The translations under genes were made by a program, and so were the position numbers. Positions 26,078 to 34,166 of a stretch of 64,000 nucleotides of DNA are shown here, one piece after another. The notes under the pieces were generated by a model. It saw only the letters and a list, made by a program, of their open reading frames with translations, ran no database searches and was not told where the DNA came from. The DNA lies in NCBI RefSeq assembly GCF_017873605.1, contig NZ_JAGGKI010000006.1, positions 294,090 to 358,089 on the forward strand. Reading direction: 5' to 3'. Every line of letters begins with the position of its first letter. Positions within the stretch are counted from its first letter, which is position 1. The DNA comes from Paenibacillus lactis (lineage in GTDB: Bacteria; Bacillota; Bacilli; Paenibacillales; Paenibacillaceae).

Positions 26078-26716
26078 ATGACTGTAACTTCCCTAAACAA
26101 TGATTATAAAGAAATTATTACTTCCCGTCGCTCCGTGCGTGTGTACGATCCAGCGGTCAAAATCAGCCGCGAGGAAATGACTGAAATTTTGGAAGAAGCG
26201 ACTTTGGCGCCGTCATCCGTCAATCTTCAGCCTTGGAGATTTCTGGTTGTCGATAGCCCGGAAGGTAAAGCTACGCTAGAAGAGCTTGCGCCAGGCAACA
26301 AAACGCAAGTTACGACTTCCTCTGCTGTCATTGCCGTTTTCGGGGATATGAACGCATTTGACAATGCCGACGAAATTATGGGGACCGCTGTGGAAAAAGG
26401 GTATATGCCGCAAGAGATCAAAGATCAAATGATGGCAAACTATACGGATCTTTTTGCACGTATACCAGCACAAGCTTTCCGCGAAATGATTCTTATTGAT
26501 TGCGGCTTGGTATCCATGCAGCTGATGCTTTCTGCTCGTGCCCATGGATATGATACAAACCCGATTGGCGGCTATGACAAATCCAGAATTGCGGAAGCAT
26601 TTGGTATGGAGAAGGAACGTTATGTACCGGTTATGCTGATTTCTGTAGGTAAAGCCGCTAAAGAGGCACGTCGAACAACTCGTCTTCCAATTGACCGCGT
26701 TGCGGAGTGGAAGTAA
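26078..26716 (+). CDS. Nitroreductase-family FMN enzyme
   Basis: The 212-residue flavoprotein has the nitroreductase fold: SRRSVRVYDPAVKISREEMTEILEEATLAPSSVNLQPWRF at the N-terminus binds FMN, and a C-terminal GKAAKEARRTTR motif contacts the phosphate. It resembles B. subtilis YdgI/MhqN-type enzymes that reduce quinones or nitro compounds with NAD(P)H. AAAGGAG precedes the ATG. Coupling to a MarR regulator and an ABM monooxygenase recalls the MhqR regulon. Confidence 0.88.
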   Translation: MTVTSLNNDYKEIITSRRSVRVYDPAVKISREEMTEILEEATLAPSSVNLQPWRFLVVDSPEGKATLEELAPGNKTQVTTSSAVIAVFGDMNAFDNADEIMGTAVEKGYMPQEIKDQMMANYTDLFARIPAQAFREMILIDCGLVSMQLMLSARAHGYDTNPIGGYDKSRIAEAFGMEKERYVPVMLISVGKAAKEARRTTRLPIDRVAEWK

Positions 26717-26720
26717 GGTT

Positions 26721-27023
26721 ATGGACATGATTATTATTCATGCAAAAATGAAAGTAAACCGTGAACTGGAAGCAGAATTTCTGGAGTCCGTACAAGATCT
26801 TATAAAGTCATCCCGCGCGGAAGCAGGGAATGTGTCCTATAAGCTCTTGAAGGATACAGAAGAGGATGACACCTACGTGATGGTTGAACAGTGGAAAGAT
26901 CAAGAAGCAGTGGGGGCTCACAATGCAAGCAGCCACTTTCAGGCGTTCGTTGCCCAAGCACCGAAATATCTGGCAGCTCCGTTAGATGTTCAAGCTTTTT
27001 CTGGTCAGCCTATCCGTAAATAA
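26721..27023 (+). CDS. Antibiotic biosynthesis monooxygenase (ABM) domain protein
   Basis: The 100-residue protein is a dimeric alpha/beta-barrel ABM domain: MIIIHAKMKVNRELEAEFLESVQDLIKSSRAEAGNVSYKLLKD ... YVMVEQWKDQEAVGAHNASSHFQAF. These small cofactor-free enzymes act on quinols and similar compounds. The ATG at 26721 lies four bases after the nitroreductase stop; an ATG two codons later is possible. It ends the operon. Confidence 0.87.
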   Translation: MDMIIIHAKMKVNRELEAEFLESVQDLIKSSRAEAGNVSYKLLKDTEEDDTYVMVEQWKDQEAVGAHNASSHFQAFVAQAPKYLAAPLDVQAFSGQPIRK

Positions 27024-27046
27024 ATTCAAGATCAAAAGTCAAAAAA

Positions 27047-27077
27047 AAAGGTCAGCCCTTGAGGGTTGACCTTTTTT
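27047..27077 (+). terminator. Terminator of the MarR operon
   Basis: AAAGGTCAGCCCT pairs with AGGGTTGACCTTT and is flanked by an A-run and a T-run, so it can act in both directions. Confidence 0.9.
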
Positions 27078-27215
27078 TGCATCCCGTTATGCGCGAAAGA
27101 ATCAGCTCGATATTATGCGTATCAAAATCTTGGATTGCAATTCGAAAAGGATCCGGGATTATTCGCAATCGACACTAATTACGAATAGTTGATGTTAACG
27201 TAATGCATAGAACAT

Positions 27216-27249
27216 TTGAAACACTGACATTATGCTGTCAATGTTTCAA
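27216..27249. promoter_or_regulatory. Inverted repeat before DinB gene
   Basis: TTGAAACACTGACA (27216-27229) and TGTCAATGTTTCAA (27236-27249) are 14-base arms with one mismatched pair around TTATGC. There is no T-run, and it lies 130 bases before the DinB gene, so it may be an operator for an unidentified regulator. Confidence 0.5.
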
Positions 27250-27378
27250 GCCTATAGTTGAAGTAAGTTTCCTAAAGCGTGGATGCATCTAAGCAAGTCT
27301 TCATAGACGGAGGATATTTCGATTAGATCGCGAACTATGGTTAGGAGTAATAAAGTCTTTATTTCAGGAGGCGGCGAC

Positions 27379-27864
27379 ATGTTGAAACTATTCGAATATA
27401 ACTGGCAAGTTCGCAAAGATTGGTTTGACTGGTGCGATACGGTGAGCGAGGAAGAGCTACTGGCAAGACGGACCGGAGGCATAGGCAGCATTCTCTACAC
27501 ACTGCATCACATCGTGACCGTCGAATATGCTTGGTTGTGCGGGGATTTGCAAGGGAAGGAGCTTGACATTCCTTCGTTCGATGAGTGTGCCAGCGTGCAA
27601 GGATTACGGGATTATTCGGATCGGACCCATGCAGAAATTGCACCTTTCATCTATGCTTGGAATGATAGCCTGGAAGACCGTATTATGGTTGACACAAACC
27701 AGGACGGGGAGCAGGAATACTTTACATTCGGTGAGGTGATGCGGCACGTGATCGCGCACGAAATTCACCATATCGGTCAGTTGTCTATATGGTCACGGGA
27801 AATCGGAAAGAAGCCGGTTACGGCAAACCTGATTCGAAGAGGGCTATTCGATAAATCACGTTGA
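27379..27864 (+). CDS. DinB-family protein
   Basis: The 161-residue four-helix-bundle protein carries the DinB metal triad: His in YTLHHIVTVEYAW (about residue 41) and the pair in AHEIHHIGQLSIW (about 133 and 137). DinB-like proteins are putative thiol S-transferases or metal-dependent hydrolases with stress links; the substrate is unknown. AGGAGG precedes ATG 27379. It has its own terminator. Confidence 0.85.
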   Translation: MLKLFEYNWQVRKDWFDWCDTVSEEELLARRTGGIGSILYTLHHIVTVEYAWLCGDLQGKELDIPSFDECASVQGLRDYSDRTHAEIAPFIYAWNDSLEDRIMVDTNQDGEQEYFTFGEVMRHVIAHEIHHIGQLSIWSREIGKKPVTANLIRRGLFDKSR

Positions 27865-27928
27865 TGTATTGGATATAGACGAGGAATATATCTCTTGCAA
27901 CAACGAAAAGTAAATTCAAGAGATGATG

Positions 27929-27967
27929 AGCAGCCGTTACCCGGTGGAAACCCGAGAAACGGCTGCT
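27929..27967 (+). terminator. Terminator-like hairpin after DinB
   Basis: AGCAGCCGTT (27929-27938) and AACGGCTGCT (27958-27967) are perfect arms with a 19-base loop and a weak T-tail. Confidence 0.65.
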
Positions 27968-28118
27968 GTTATATGCTTCTGGTAGAAGGGCACTCATACC
28001 AACGAAAAAATGCCCGGGAATAAGATTGGCAGCGACACCAACCGCCGACCGTAATGTCTGGCGGGTGAAAAAGTTGTGATGAACGAAACCTCGCTCCAAA
28101 GGGTTCGCGTCCGGATCG

Positions 28119-29682
28119 TCATCCTTGGTTGCTGAACCGCTGCTCGTTTTTTTTGTCAAGCCGAATCGACCGAATCAACCGAATCAACTGAGTCAATTCC
28201 ATGCTTCCCTTCATTGCCATAAGCACAGACATGATCTTTACCCATAAAATGACGTCCGGCTGATAGATGGTGGCAATATGCCATACTGGCATGATTTTCG
28301 TCGTGCTCAATATCAGGATGATTAGAGGGCCTGCGAAATCCAGACCAATTTTCGATACAACTTTAATCGATATTGCAGTATCAGGATCAGGCTTCTTGAA
28401 GCCAAAACAGCGCTTCGCAGTACGAGCGGTCGAGTATATTCCCCAAGCGCTTAGCACGAATATGAGTCCATTTATAAGCAAGTATTTCACCGAAATGCTA
28501 AGAAATGTTCCTTCAAACGGATGCCCATTCAGTATGCTAATGACACCAGAAGCAATATCGGTAGTCGTAATGACATGCGTTTTGAGAAAAGTGGAATCGA
28601 TCGCGCCCAGTACGTTGGAGAAAACGATAACGCCCAGCTCTTGCTCAGGAACAATATAGGTTTTGGGCTTGGAAGCCTATTGAACCCCCCGGCTGACCAA
28701 TAACCGGCATCCCGTTCATGCGGCCCGACATCCAACCCATGGCATACGTTCCCGGCACAGGTTCGGTCTGCATCAGTCGCACACCTTCCGGAGAGAGCAC
28801 AGAATCATCTTCAAAGCTGCCGCCGTTTATTTGTGCGATCAAGTAATGGCTCATGTCTTTTGCACTGGAATAAAGATACCCCGCCGGAGCATCCCCTGGA
28901 ATAAAAATATATGGGCCGTCGTAAGCAATATTGTGCCCAAATATGCGCCGGTATGGCGTAGCTAACCCGTGCTCGGCTGCTTCATCGTGCGTAACGAAGC
29001 TGTTCTACATAGAAAGTGGGCTACAAATATGTTCCTTTACATAGTCGCCATACGATTGGCCGGACACTTGTTGCACAATATAGCCAAGCAGTACGTAATT
29101 AGCGTTTGAATACCTATAGGAATGTTCGGTTTGCGTGGTATTCTGTAAAAACTTTTCCGCATAAGATAAGGCGTTTTTCTCCAGAGCATCTTGATCTTGG
29201 TCATTGATGCTTGACAGCGTATTGCTAAAAGTCGAGATTTGGGAGAACCCGCTTGTTTGGTTTAGTAACTGACGTACAATAATAAACTGTGCACCTTTGA
29301 ATTTGGCAGGGATGTAGCGCTGTATAGGTGCATCTATGTCAAGTTTTCCTTCTTCAGCAAGCTGCAGAACGGCCATAGCTGTAATTGACTTTCCGATCGA
29401 GCCTATTCCAAAAGGCGTTTCAGGTGTTACAGGACGGCCCGAAGAATCGGCTTGACCATATCCTTTCAGGTAAAGAATGCGATCCCCCTGTACAATCCCG
29501 AGAGCCAGACCCGGCAGGTTTTGCCTTTCCATCTCACGAGCAATATACGCATCCACTTCGGAGAAGTCAGATTCTCCATTGCCCTCTGCTTTCGAGCTTC
29601 CATCGCCCAGCGTGGAAATAAACAGGCTGAGGATCAATAAACTTCCTACAATGATGGCCACTTTCCTAATATTCATTTTCAT
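28119..29682 (-). pseudogene. Broken serine hydrolase (beta-lactamase/PBP-like) with membrane C-terminus
   Basis: The intact ancestor would be about 520 residues: a signal anchor, a class C beta-lactamase-type domain with SxxK in GSIGKSITAMAV and YxN in YSNANYV, then a membrane tail (YLLINGLIFVLSAWGIYS and two more helices). Two lesions are visible. An in-frame TAG at 29005-29007 falls in PLSM-stop-NSFVTHDEA, where related proteins usually have Lys (AAG to TAG). A one-base shift near 28665, at an AAAA tract, separates QPGGSIGFQAQ from the continuing frame TYIVPEQELGVIVFSN. The catalytic domain is cut by the stop after about 225 residues, so it is probably inactive. A TetR operator still lies upstream. 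Confidence 0.85.
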
Positions 29683-29872
29683 ACCACCCGAACCCCATTA
29701 TTTTTTAACTGCAATTGATTCAAAATTCGAGTATATTCTTAATGTCAAAGTCGGAAGGGCAGCAAAGAGCACGCTAGATTAACTTCATAAGATAGACCGC
29801 TTGCCAAAATAGATTGCATTCGGTTTTGTTTACCGTTTAAGAATCGGTACTTTCATTTGTGCACGGAAGCTA

Positions 29873-29896
29873 GAATGAATATATTTATATTCATTC
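29873..29896 (-). promoter_or_regulatory. TetR operator before the serine hydrolase
   Basis: GAATGAATATA-TT-TATATTCATTC is a perfect 11-base inverted repeat. A near copy lies in front of the TetR gene (30523-30546), linking the two genes. Confidence 0.8.
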
Positions 29897-29928
29897 ACCC
29901 AACGGTTAAAGGAAAGGCCTATCATGAA

Positions 29929-30504
29929 TCATCTAGGATGATCCGTTAGGCCCTTCAGAATAAATTCCGCTAGGTATTGAATAATTTGAGGGAAGTATTG
30001 GATACCGATTTCATCTTTATGCGTATCGATGTAAACCAACGAATCAAAGAAAACGGGGAGTAGCTCTTCATCAATATCCGCTCTGATCTTCCCTGCAGAC
30101 TTCCAGGCTTTAAATAGCTCTGTGTAAAGACTTCGGAAGGAGTCCAGATTTTTGCTGCCTTCTTGCCTGTAGTACTGCTCCAGTTCCTTATAGAAATCCC
30201 GGTTGTACCATTCCTTCAAAATTGGGTTGGTGTTAACGGCCTCGATATTCTTCGTTACCAGTTGGTTTATCAGCTCCAGCGGTTCTTGCTCTAAATCAAG
30301 CGATTCGAAAAGTCGTTTCTTGAGGTTCTCATTTTCTTCGATATAGATCTCTAAAAACAACTGCTCTTTAGATGAATAATAATTGTAGAACGTTCCAACG
30401 CCAATGCCGGCTAATTTCGCAATTTCCGCGATGCTGGTCTTCTTGAATCCTTTTGAACTGAATATCTCCTTCCCGCATTTAAAGATGTCTTCTTTCTTGC
30501 TCAT
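29929..30504 (-). CDS. TetR-family repressor
   Basis: The 191-residue regulator has a clear TetR helix-turn-helix (residues about 8-52; GKEIFSSKGFKKTSIAEIAKLAGIGVGTFYNYYSSKEQLFLEIY). The C-terminal ligand domain is rich in aromatic residues. It is the gene immediately upstream of the broken serine hydrolase and shares its operator, so it likely represses both itself and that gene. An AGCAATGAG leader gives only a modest ribosome site. Confidence 0.9.
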   Translation of the reverse strand: MSKKEDIFKCGKEIFSSKGFKKTSIAEIAKLAGIGVGTFYNYYSSKEQLFLEIYIEENENLKKRLFESLDLEQEPLELINQLVTKNIEAVNTNPILKEWYNRDFYKELEQYYRQEGSKNLDSFRSLYTELFKAWKSAGKIRADIDEELLPVFFDSLVYIDTHKDEIGIQYFPQIIQYLAEFILKGLTDHPR

Positions 30505-30522
30505 GACTCATTGCTCCGTTCA

Positions 30523-30546
30523 GAATGAATATTTTTAAATTCGTTC
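30523..30546 (-). promoter_or_regulatory. TetR autoregulatory operator
   Basis: GAATGAATATT-TT-TAAATTCGTTC matches the site at 29873-29896 at most positions and lies 19 bases upstream of the TetR start codon. Confidence 0.75.
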
Positions 30547-30591
30547 ATATTGAAGCACAATGCATAAGTTCTGTCAGCAGCACACACCTAG

Positions 30592-31050
30592 TCAGAAAAG
30601 CGGTCCGTCGAATCCGTTCAACCGTGCAATGACGCCGATTTGACCGATATGGTACGACTCATGATCGAAAATATGATGGAAGATCCATCGGAGCGTCGGC
30701 GGTGAAGGCGGTTCCCAACCGTCTGAAAAATGAGGGAGCTGTACGGCTGGCTCGTGTTCATCGTATTCCATGGCGCTAAGTTTGAGGTCAGTATGGTTAC
30801 GTATGTCGATATATGCCTGGAGAATCTGCTGTGGGTGATCCAGAACGCCTTTGAGCCGCCGCTCTTCTTTAAGAGCAATCACGTTAATCCATTCGTCTTC
30901 GCTGCGAGCGATGTGCTCAACGATCCAAGCGATGGAATTCGGGTGGTCCGGATGCCTTGCATACCACTGTGCTTCAGTTAATTGATTTAAATAAGGAATC
31001 AATATCTTTCTTGCGTCGTTCCGATAAGGAAAAAAGGTAGCGAGTTTCAT
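30592..31050 (-). CDS. DinB-family protein
   Basis: This 152-residue protein is a second DinB-type four-helix bundle: SIAWIVEHIARSEDEW supplies the first His (about 50) and FHHIFDHESYHIGQIGVIARL supplies the other two (about 129 and 133). It differs strongly in sequence from the DinB protein at 27379 and is closer to DUF664-like members. GGAGG before ATG 31050 fixes the start, 17 codons inside a longer reading frame. Confidence 0.85.
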   Translation of the reverse strand: MKLATFFPYRNDARKILIPYLNQLTEAQWYARHPDHPNSIAWIVEHIARSEDEWINVIALKEERRLKGVLDHPQQILQAYIDIRNHTDLKLSAMEYDEHEPAVQLPHFSDGWEPPSPPTLRWIFHHIFDHESYHIGQIGVIARLNGFDGPLF

Positions 31051-31180
31051 AAAAGCCTCCAATAAAAATAGAGTAGGTAGAGGTTGGCAAAGGTTTATCA
31101 TGTGTCAGTGTAACTTATTTATGAAGTAGTGAGCAACGGATAACAATGTTTGCATCCAAATTTGTCGAACGACAAGAATC

Positions 31181-31204
31181 GCCGCATCAGTTGCGGCTTT
31201 TTTG
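31181..31204 (+). terminator. Orphan terminator between divergent genes
   Basis: GCCGCAT-CAG-TTGCGGC followed by TTTTTT. No plus-strand gene lies just upstream, because the neighbours are divergent. It may be the tail of a lost gene or a leader attenuator for the TetR-map unit. Confidence 0.6.
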
Positions 31205-31343
31205 TATTGTATTAAGAATCATCAAATATTGCATGTCATGGGCAGTCCATCAGAAGGCAGCGTCGAATGACTTGATCTATATTTCCACATGATGTATATT
31301 GGTTTTACATAGACATATCAGCAGGTCAAAAAAAGGAGGAGCC

Positions 31344-31946
31344 ATGTCACCACGTACCAAAGAACAGAATGATGCGATCCGGGAGATACGGATGAACCAA
31401 ATTATGCAAGCGGCTGCTGAGGTTTATTTGGAGAAGGGCATTCAATTGGAAATCCGCGATGTTGCGGTCAAGGCAGAGCTCGGCTACGGAACCGTGTATC
31501 ATTACTACAAAAATAAGCAAATGCTTTTGGAAGATTTACTGTGGGATGCCCTGAATCGAACGGAGTCGGCAGTTCAGCCCGCTTTGACGGGGGAGGGCGG
31601 CCGTTCGCATGAAGCTGAGTCGTTCTCCAGGCTGCTCCTGCGGAAGTGCATCCAGGATCCTTCCGTATTTATTTTGCTTAAATCGGTTGCGGATAATTTT
31701 CATCACTTCCCCGGAAACCGGTTCATCAAGCTGTTTGCCGATTTTCAGGAGCGGATCTACTCGCCTTTTGTGGAAATGATTCGTGAAGGAATCGACTCCA
31801 AATCCCCGGAGAAAACAGCAAATCTGATATTTGGCTCTCTTATAGGCTGTGCAGCATTGAACATCCACCACAATATGCAGAGCGAGTTGGATGTGGAAGG
31901 GTTTGTCGAGATGATTTTTTCAGCTTTACAGTCAAAGGGGAGATAA
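31344..31946 (+). CDS. TetR-family regulator
   Basis: The 200-residue regulator has a TetR helix-turn-helix at about 16-60 (IMQAAAEVYLEKGIQLEIRDVAVKAELGYGTVYHYYKNKQMLLEDL). AAAGGAGG before the ATG at 31344 sets the start. The map-like gene begins five bases after its stop, so the two are cotranscribed; a TetR regulator tied to a methionine aminopeptidase is unusual. Confidence 0.88.
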   Translation: MSPRTKEQNDAIREIRMNQIMQAAAEVYLEKGIQLEIRDVAVKAELGYGTVYHYYKNKQMLLEDLLWDALNRTESAVQPALTGEGGRSHEAESFSRLLLRKCIQDPSVFILLKSVADNFHHFPGNRFIKLFADFQERIYSPFVEMIREGIDSKSPEKTANLIFGSLIGCAALNIHHNMQSELDVEGFVEMIFSALQSKGR

Positions 31947-31951
31947 ATGGA

Positions 31952-32698
31952 ATGATCATCCTGAAATCGAGCTCTGAAATTGAAGATATGAGAAAAGCGG
32001 GCTCCATTGTCGCTGCTTTTCACCAAGCCATTGCAGATATGATCCGTCCGGGTGTCACAACGCTCGATATCGAGTCGTTCGCGGTGCGGTTTTTGAAGGA
32101 GAATGGCGCCAGGGCTTATACGATGGGCTACAACGGCTATCCGTTTGCGACATGCGCGTCTGTCAACGACGTCATCGCCCATGGGTTTCCGAACCGGAAG
32201 CCGCTCAAGGAAGGAGACATCGTCACAATCGACATCGTCGCGGAGGCGGATGGCTGGATCGGCGATTCAGCCTGGAGTTATGCGGTCGGTGAGGTGTCGG
32301 ACGAAGCCCGTAAATTGATGCAGGTAACGAAGGAATGCTTATATCTTGGTATCGAAAAGGCTGTAGTCGGAAACCGGATCGGCGATGTCATGCATGCGGT
32401 TCAAACCCATGCCGAGCGCAACGGATTTTCGGTGGTGCGCGATCTGCTCGGTCATGGCGTGGGAAGGGAGATGCACGAGGAACCGAATTATCCGCACGTG
32501 GGGAAACCGGGCAAAGGCTTCCGCTTGAAGGAAGGGATGGTATTTACGATCGAGCCGATGCTAAATGCCGGAGCACCGTATATGACGATTGATGCCGACG
32601 GATGGACTGCCAGAACCGCTGACGGTTCGCTTTCCGTACAGTACGAGCATACGATCGCCATTACTGCGGATGGTCCGATTATATTGACTGCACAATAG
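31952..32698 (+). CDS. map: Type I methionine aminopeptidase
   Basis: The 248-residue enzyme removes initiator Met from new proteins. The five metal ligands are all visible: D in VTIDIVAEADG, D in WIGDSAWSY, H in LLGHGVGREMHEEP, E in FTIEPML and E in QYEHTIAI. It is probably a second copy beside the housekeeping map of the ribosomal cluster, like B. subtilis YflG. Such copies may process special substrates or give tolerance to inhibitors. It forms an operon with the TetR gene. Confidence 0.92.
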   Translation: MIILKSSSEIEDMRKAGSIVAAFHQAIADMIRPGVTTLDIESFAVRFLKENGARAYTMGYNGYPFATCASVNDVIAHGFPNRKPLKEGDIVTIDIVAEADGWIGDSAWSYAVGEVSDEARKLMQVTKECLYLGIEKAVVGNRIGDVMHAVQTHAERNGFSVVRDLLGHGVGREMHEEPNYPHVGKPGKGFRLKEGMVFTIEPMLNAGAPYMTIDADGWTARTADGSLSVQYEHTIAITADGPIILTAQ

Positions 32699-32747
32699 AA
32701 TTTACTTTTATGACTAGAAACCGAATTCAAAAATAGTTTCATTTATT

Positions 32748-32778
32748 AAACGTGAGACATCGACTATCTCGCGTTTTT
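32748..32778 (+). terminator. Terminator after map
   Basis: AAACGTGAGA pairs with TCTCGCGTTT, followed by TT and T-rich sequence. Confidence 0.75.
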
Positions 32779-32864
32779 GTATGTGCACCATTAGGGAAAC
32801 TAGCTAACTTTTTGGGAAGACACATCCTTAGAGGTTGTTTGACGACAAGTACATAGAAGCATAT

Positions 32865-32890
32865 AAGCCGAGTAGCAGCGGCTTTTTTTT
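32865..32890 (+). terminator. Second terminator before the PadR unit
   Basis: AAGCCG-AGTAGCAG-CGGCTT followed by a run of T. It insulates the PadR operon. Confidence 0.65.
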
Positions 32891-32901
32891 GTTTTGACGG
32901 T

Positions 32902-32965
32902 TATGTTCTTATTATCAAAACCTTGAGGATAAGAACATACACTTTTAGCCGAAAATGATAAGAAC
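32902..32965. promoter_or_regulatory. Repeated ATAAGAAC motifs
   Basis: TATGTTCTTAT (32902-32912) and ATAAGAACATA (32929-32939) form a perfect 11-base inverted repeat, and GATAAGAAC recurs at 32957-32965. It lies 150 bases before the PadR gene and outside its core promoter. The binding protein is unknown. Confidence 0.5.
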
Positions 32966-33032
32966 AAATAGGGGGAACCGTGGTTGAAACGGATGATCAA
33001 CATTGAAGTTATCCCTGCCGGAACAAAAGCCG

Positions 33033-33084
33033 TTGACAAAGCGGCTACTACGTGTTACTTTATAGCAGTAGTAAGTAATACTGC
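33033..33084 (+). promoter_or_regulatory. PadR promoter and operator
   Basis: TTGACA (33033-33038), 17 bases, TACTTT (33056-33061). The inverted repeat GCAGTA (33065-33070) and TACTGC (33079-33084) sits on the start site and is the likely PadR operator. Confidence 0.65.
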
Positions 33085-33116
33085 ATACCAGTCGTACAGA
33101 ATAGCAAGGAGTGATT

Positions 33117-33446
33117 GTGCTGGAAAACCTAACGGAAATGCTCAAAGGTGTGCTTGAGGGCTGTGTCCTTGAAATTATAAGCCGCAAAGAAACCTACGGC
33201 TACGAAATCACACGGCAGCTGAACGCCCTCGGCTTCAAGGATGTTGTGGAGGGAACGGTGTACACCATCCTGATCCGGCTTGAAAAAAACAAATTGGTGG
33301 AGACCACCAAGAAGCCCTCCGACATGGGACCGCCGCGAAAGTTCTTCGCGATCAACGACGCGGGGCGTGAGGAGCTGCGGAAGTTCTGGGAAAAATGGGA
33401 GTTCGTATCATCAAAAATCAACGAATTAAAGGAGGAGAAACGATGA
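33117..33446 (+). CDS. PadR-family repressor
   Basis: The 109-residue protein is a PadR winged helix: LKGVLEGCVLEIISRKETYGYEITRQLNALGFKDVVEGTVYTILIRLEKNKLVETTKKPSDMGPPRKFFAINDAGREELRKFWEKW. AAGGAG at 33106-33111 favours GTG 33117 over GTG 33111. Its stop overlaps the next ATG (ATGA). PadR proteins often bind the drugs that their target ABC pump exports. Confidence 0.92.
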   Translation: MLENLTEMLKGVLEGCVLEIISRKETYGYEITRQLNALGFKDVVEGTVYTILIRLEKNKLVETTKKPSDMGPPRKFFAINDAGREELRKFWEKWEFVSSKINELKEEKR

Positions 33447-33790
33447 ATTTTTGGGAAAGAATCACAGGCAGCGACATGACGAAGGAAATGAAAGCCTTTG
33501 AATCGCGAGCCCAAAAGCTGCCGGCTGACTATCAAGCGGCATGGGAACAAATTAATGCATATCTTTGGCCGCACTCCGATTTCACCGGCCGCAACCTCAT
33601 GCCAATTCTTGACGGTGTGCTTGGGCTGCTCGAAGAAACGGCGGCTGATGGTCAAAATGTTCAAGAGGTTTTGGGTGGCGATATCAAAGGCTTCTGTTCA
33701 GCCCTGGCGGGTGAAGAAGGGGCAAAGTCTATTCGCGACAAGTGGCGAGAGCAGCTCAACCATAATATTGCAAAAAAATTAGGCAAATAG
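33443..33790 (+). CDS. DUF1048 protein
   Basis: The 115-residue all-helical protein matches DUF1048 (MNFWERITGSDMTKEMKAFESRAQKLPADYQAAWEQI ... ILDGVLGLLEETAADGQNVQEVLGGDIKGFCSALAGEEG). DUF1048 genes sit between PadR and ABC genes in many Firmicutes; the role is unknown. It is translationally coupled to PadR and followed by a second member of the family. Confidence 0.88.
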   Translation: MNFWERITGSDMTKEMKAFESRAQKLPADYQAAWEQINAYLWPHSDFTGRNLMPILDGVLGLLEETAADGQNVQEVLGGDIKGFCSALAGEEGAKSIRDKWREQLNHNIAKKLGK

Positions 33791-33803
33791 GAGGGAGGAT
33801 GAC

Positions 33804-34151
33804 ATGAGAATCCGAGATATCATCGAAGGCAGAAAAGAGTGGCGAGCGCACGTGGCGCGCGTCAAAGCGCTTCCGCAGGATTATCAGATTGTTTATAAAG
33901 AGATTCAAAAGTATCTCTTTAAGGTCGGCCCAGTTGAACTAACCGAAGGGACGGATTTGCTCTCGGGGATTGTCGATCTATTTGAGGAAGGCGCGGCTTC
34001 AGGGAAAGGTGTGCTCGAAGTAACGGGCAGTGACGTAGCGGCTTTTTGCGATGATCTAATCCAAGATTCAAAAACGTACGCAGACATTTATCAAGAATCT
34101 ATTGGCCAAGGAGCTAACAAGACGGCGAAAAAGGATACGGATAAAAAATAA
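33804..34151 (+). CDS. Second DUF1048 protein
   Basis: This 115-residue paralogue of the preceding gene has the same plan (MRIRDIIEGRKEWRAHVARVKALPQDYQIVYKEIQKYLF ... LLSGIVDLFEEGAASGKGVLEVTGSDVAAFCDDLIQD) but only moderate identity. The pair may act together as accessory subunits of the pump or its regulator. GGAGGAGG upstream and 13 bases after the previous stop. Confidence 0.87.
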   Translation: MRIRDIIEGRKEWRAHVARVKALPQDYQIVYKEIQKYLFKVGPVELTEGTDLLSGIVDLFEEGAASGKGVLEVTGSDVAAFCDDLIQDSKTYADIYQESIGQGANKTAKKDTDKK

Positions 34152-34166
34152 ATAGGGGGGATCGGG

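Noticed and set aside
27818..28159. 113-codon minus-strand frame between DinB and the serine hydrolase
   Set aside because: No ribosome site, spans a terminator, and the composition is not protein-like.
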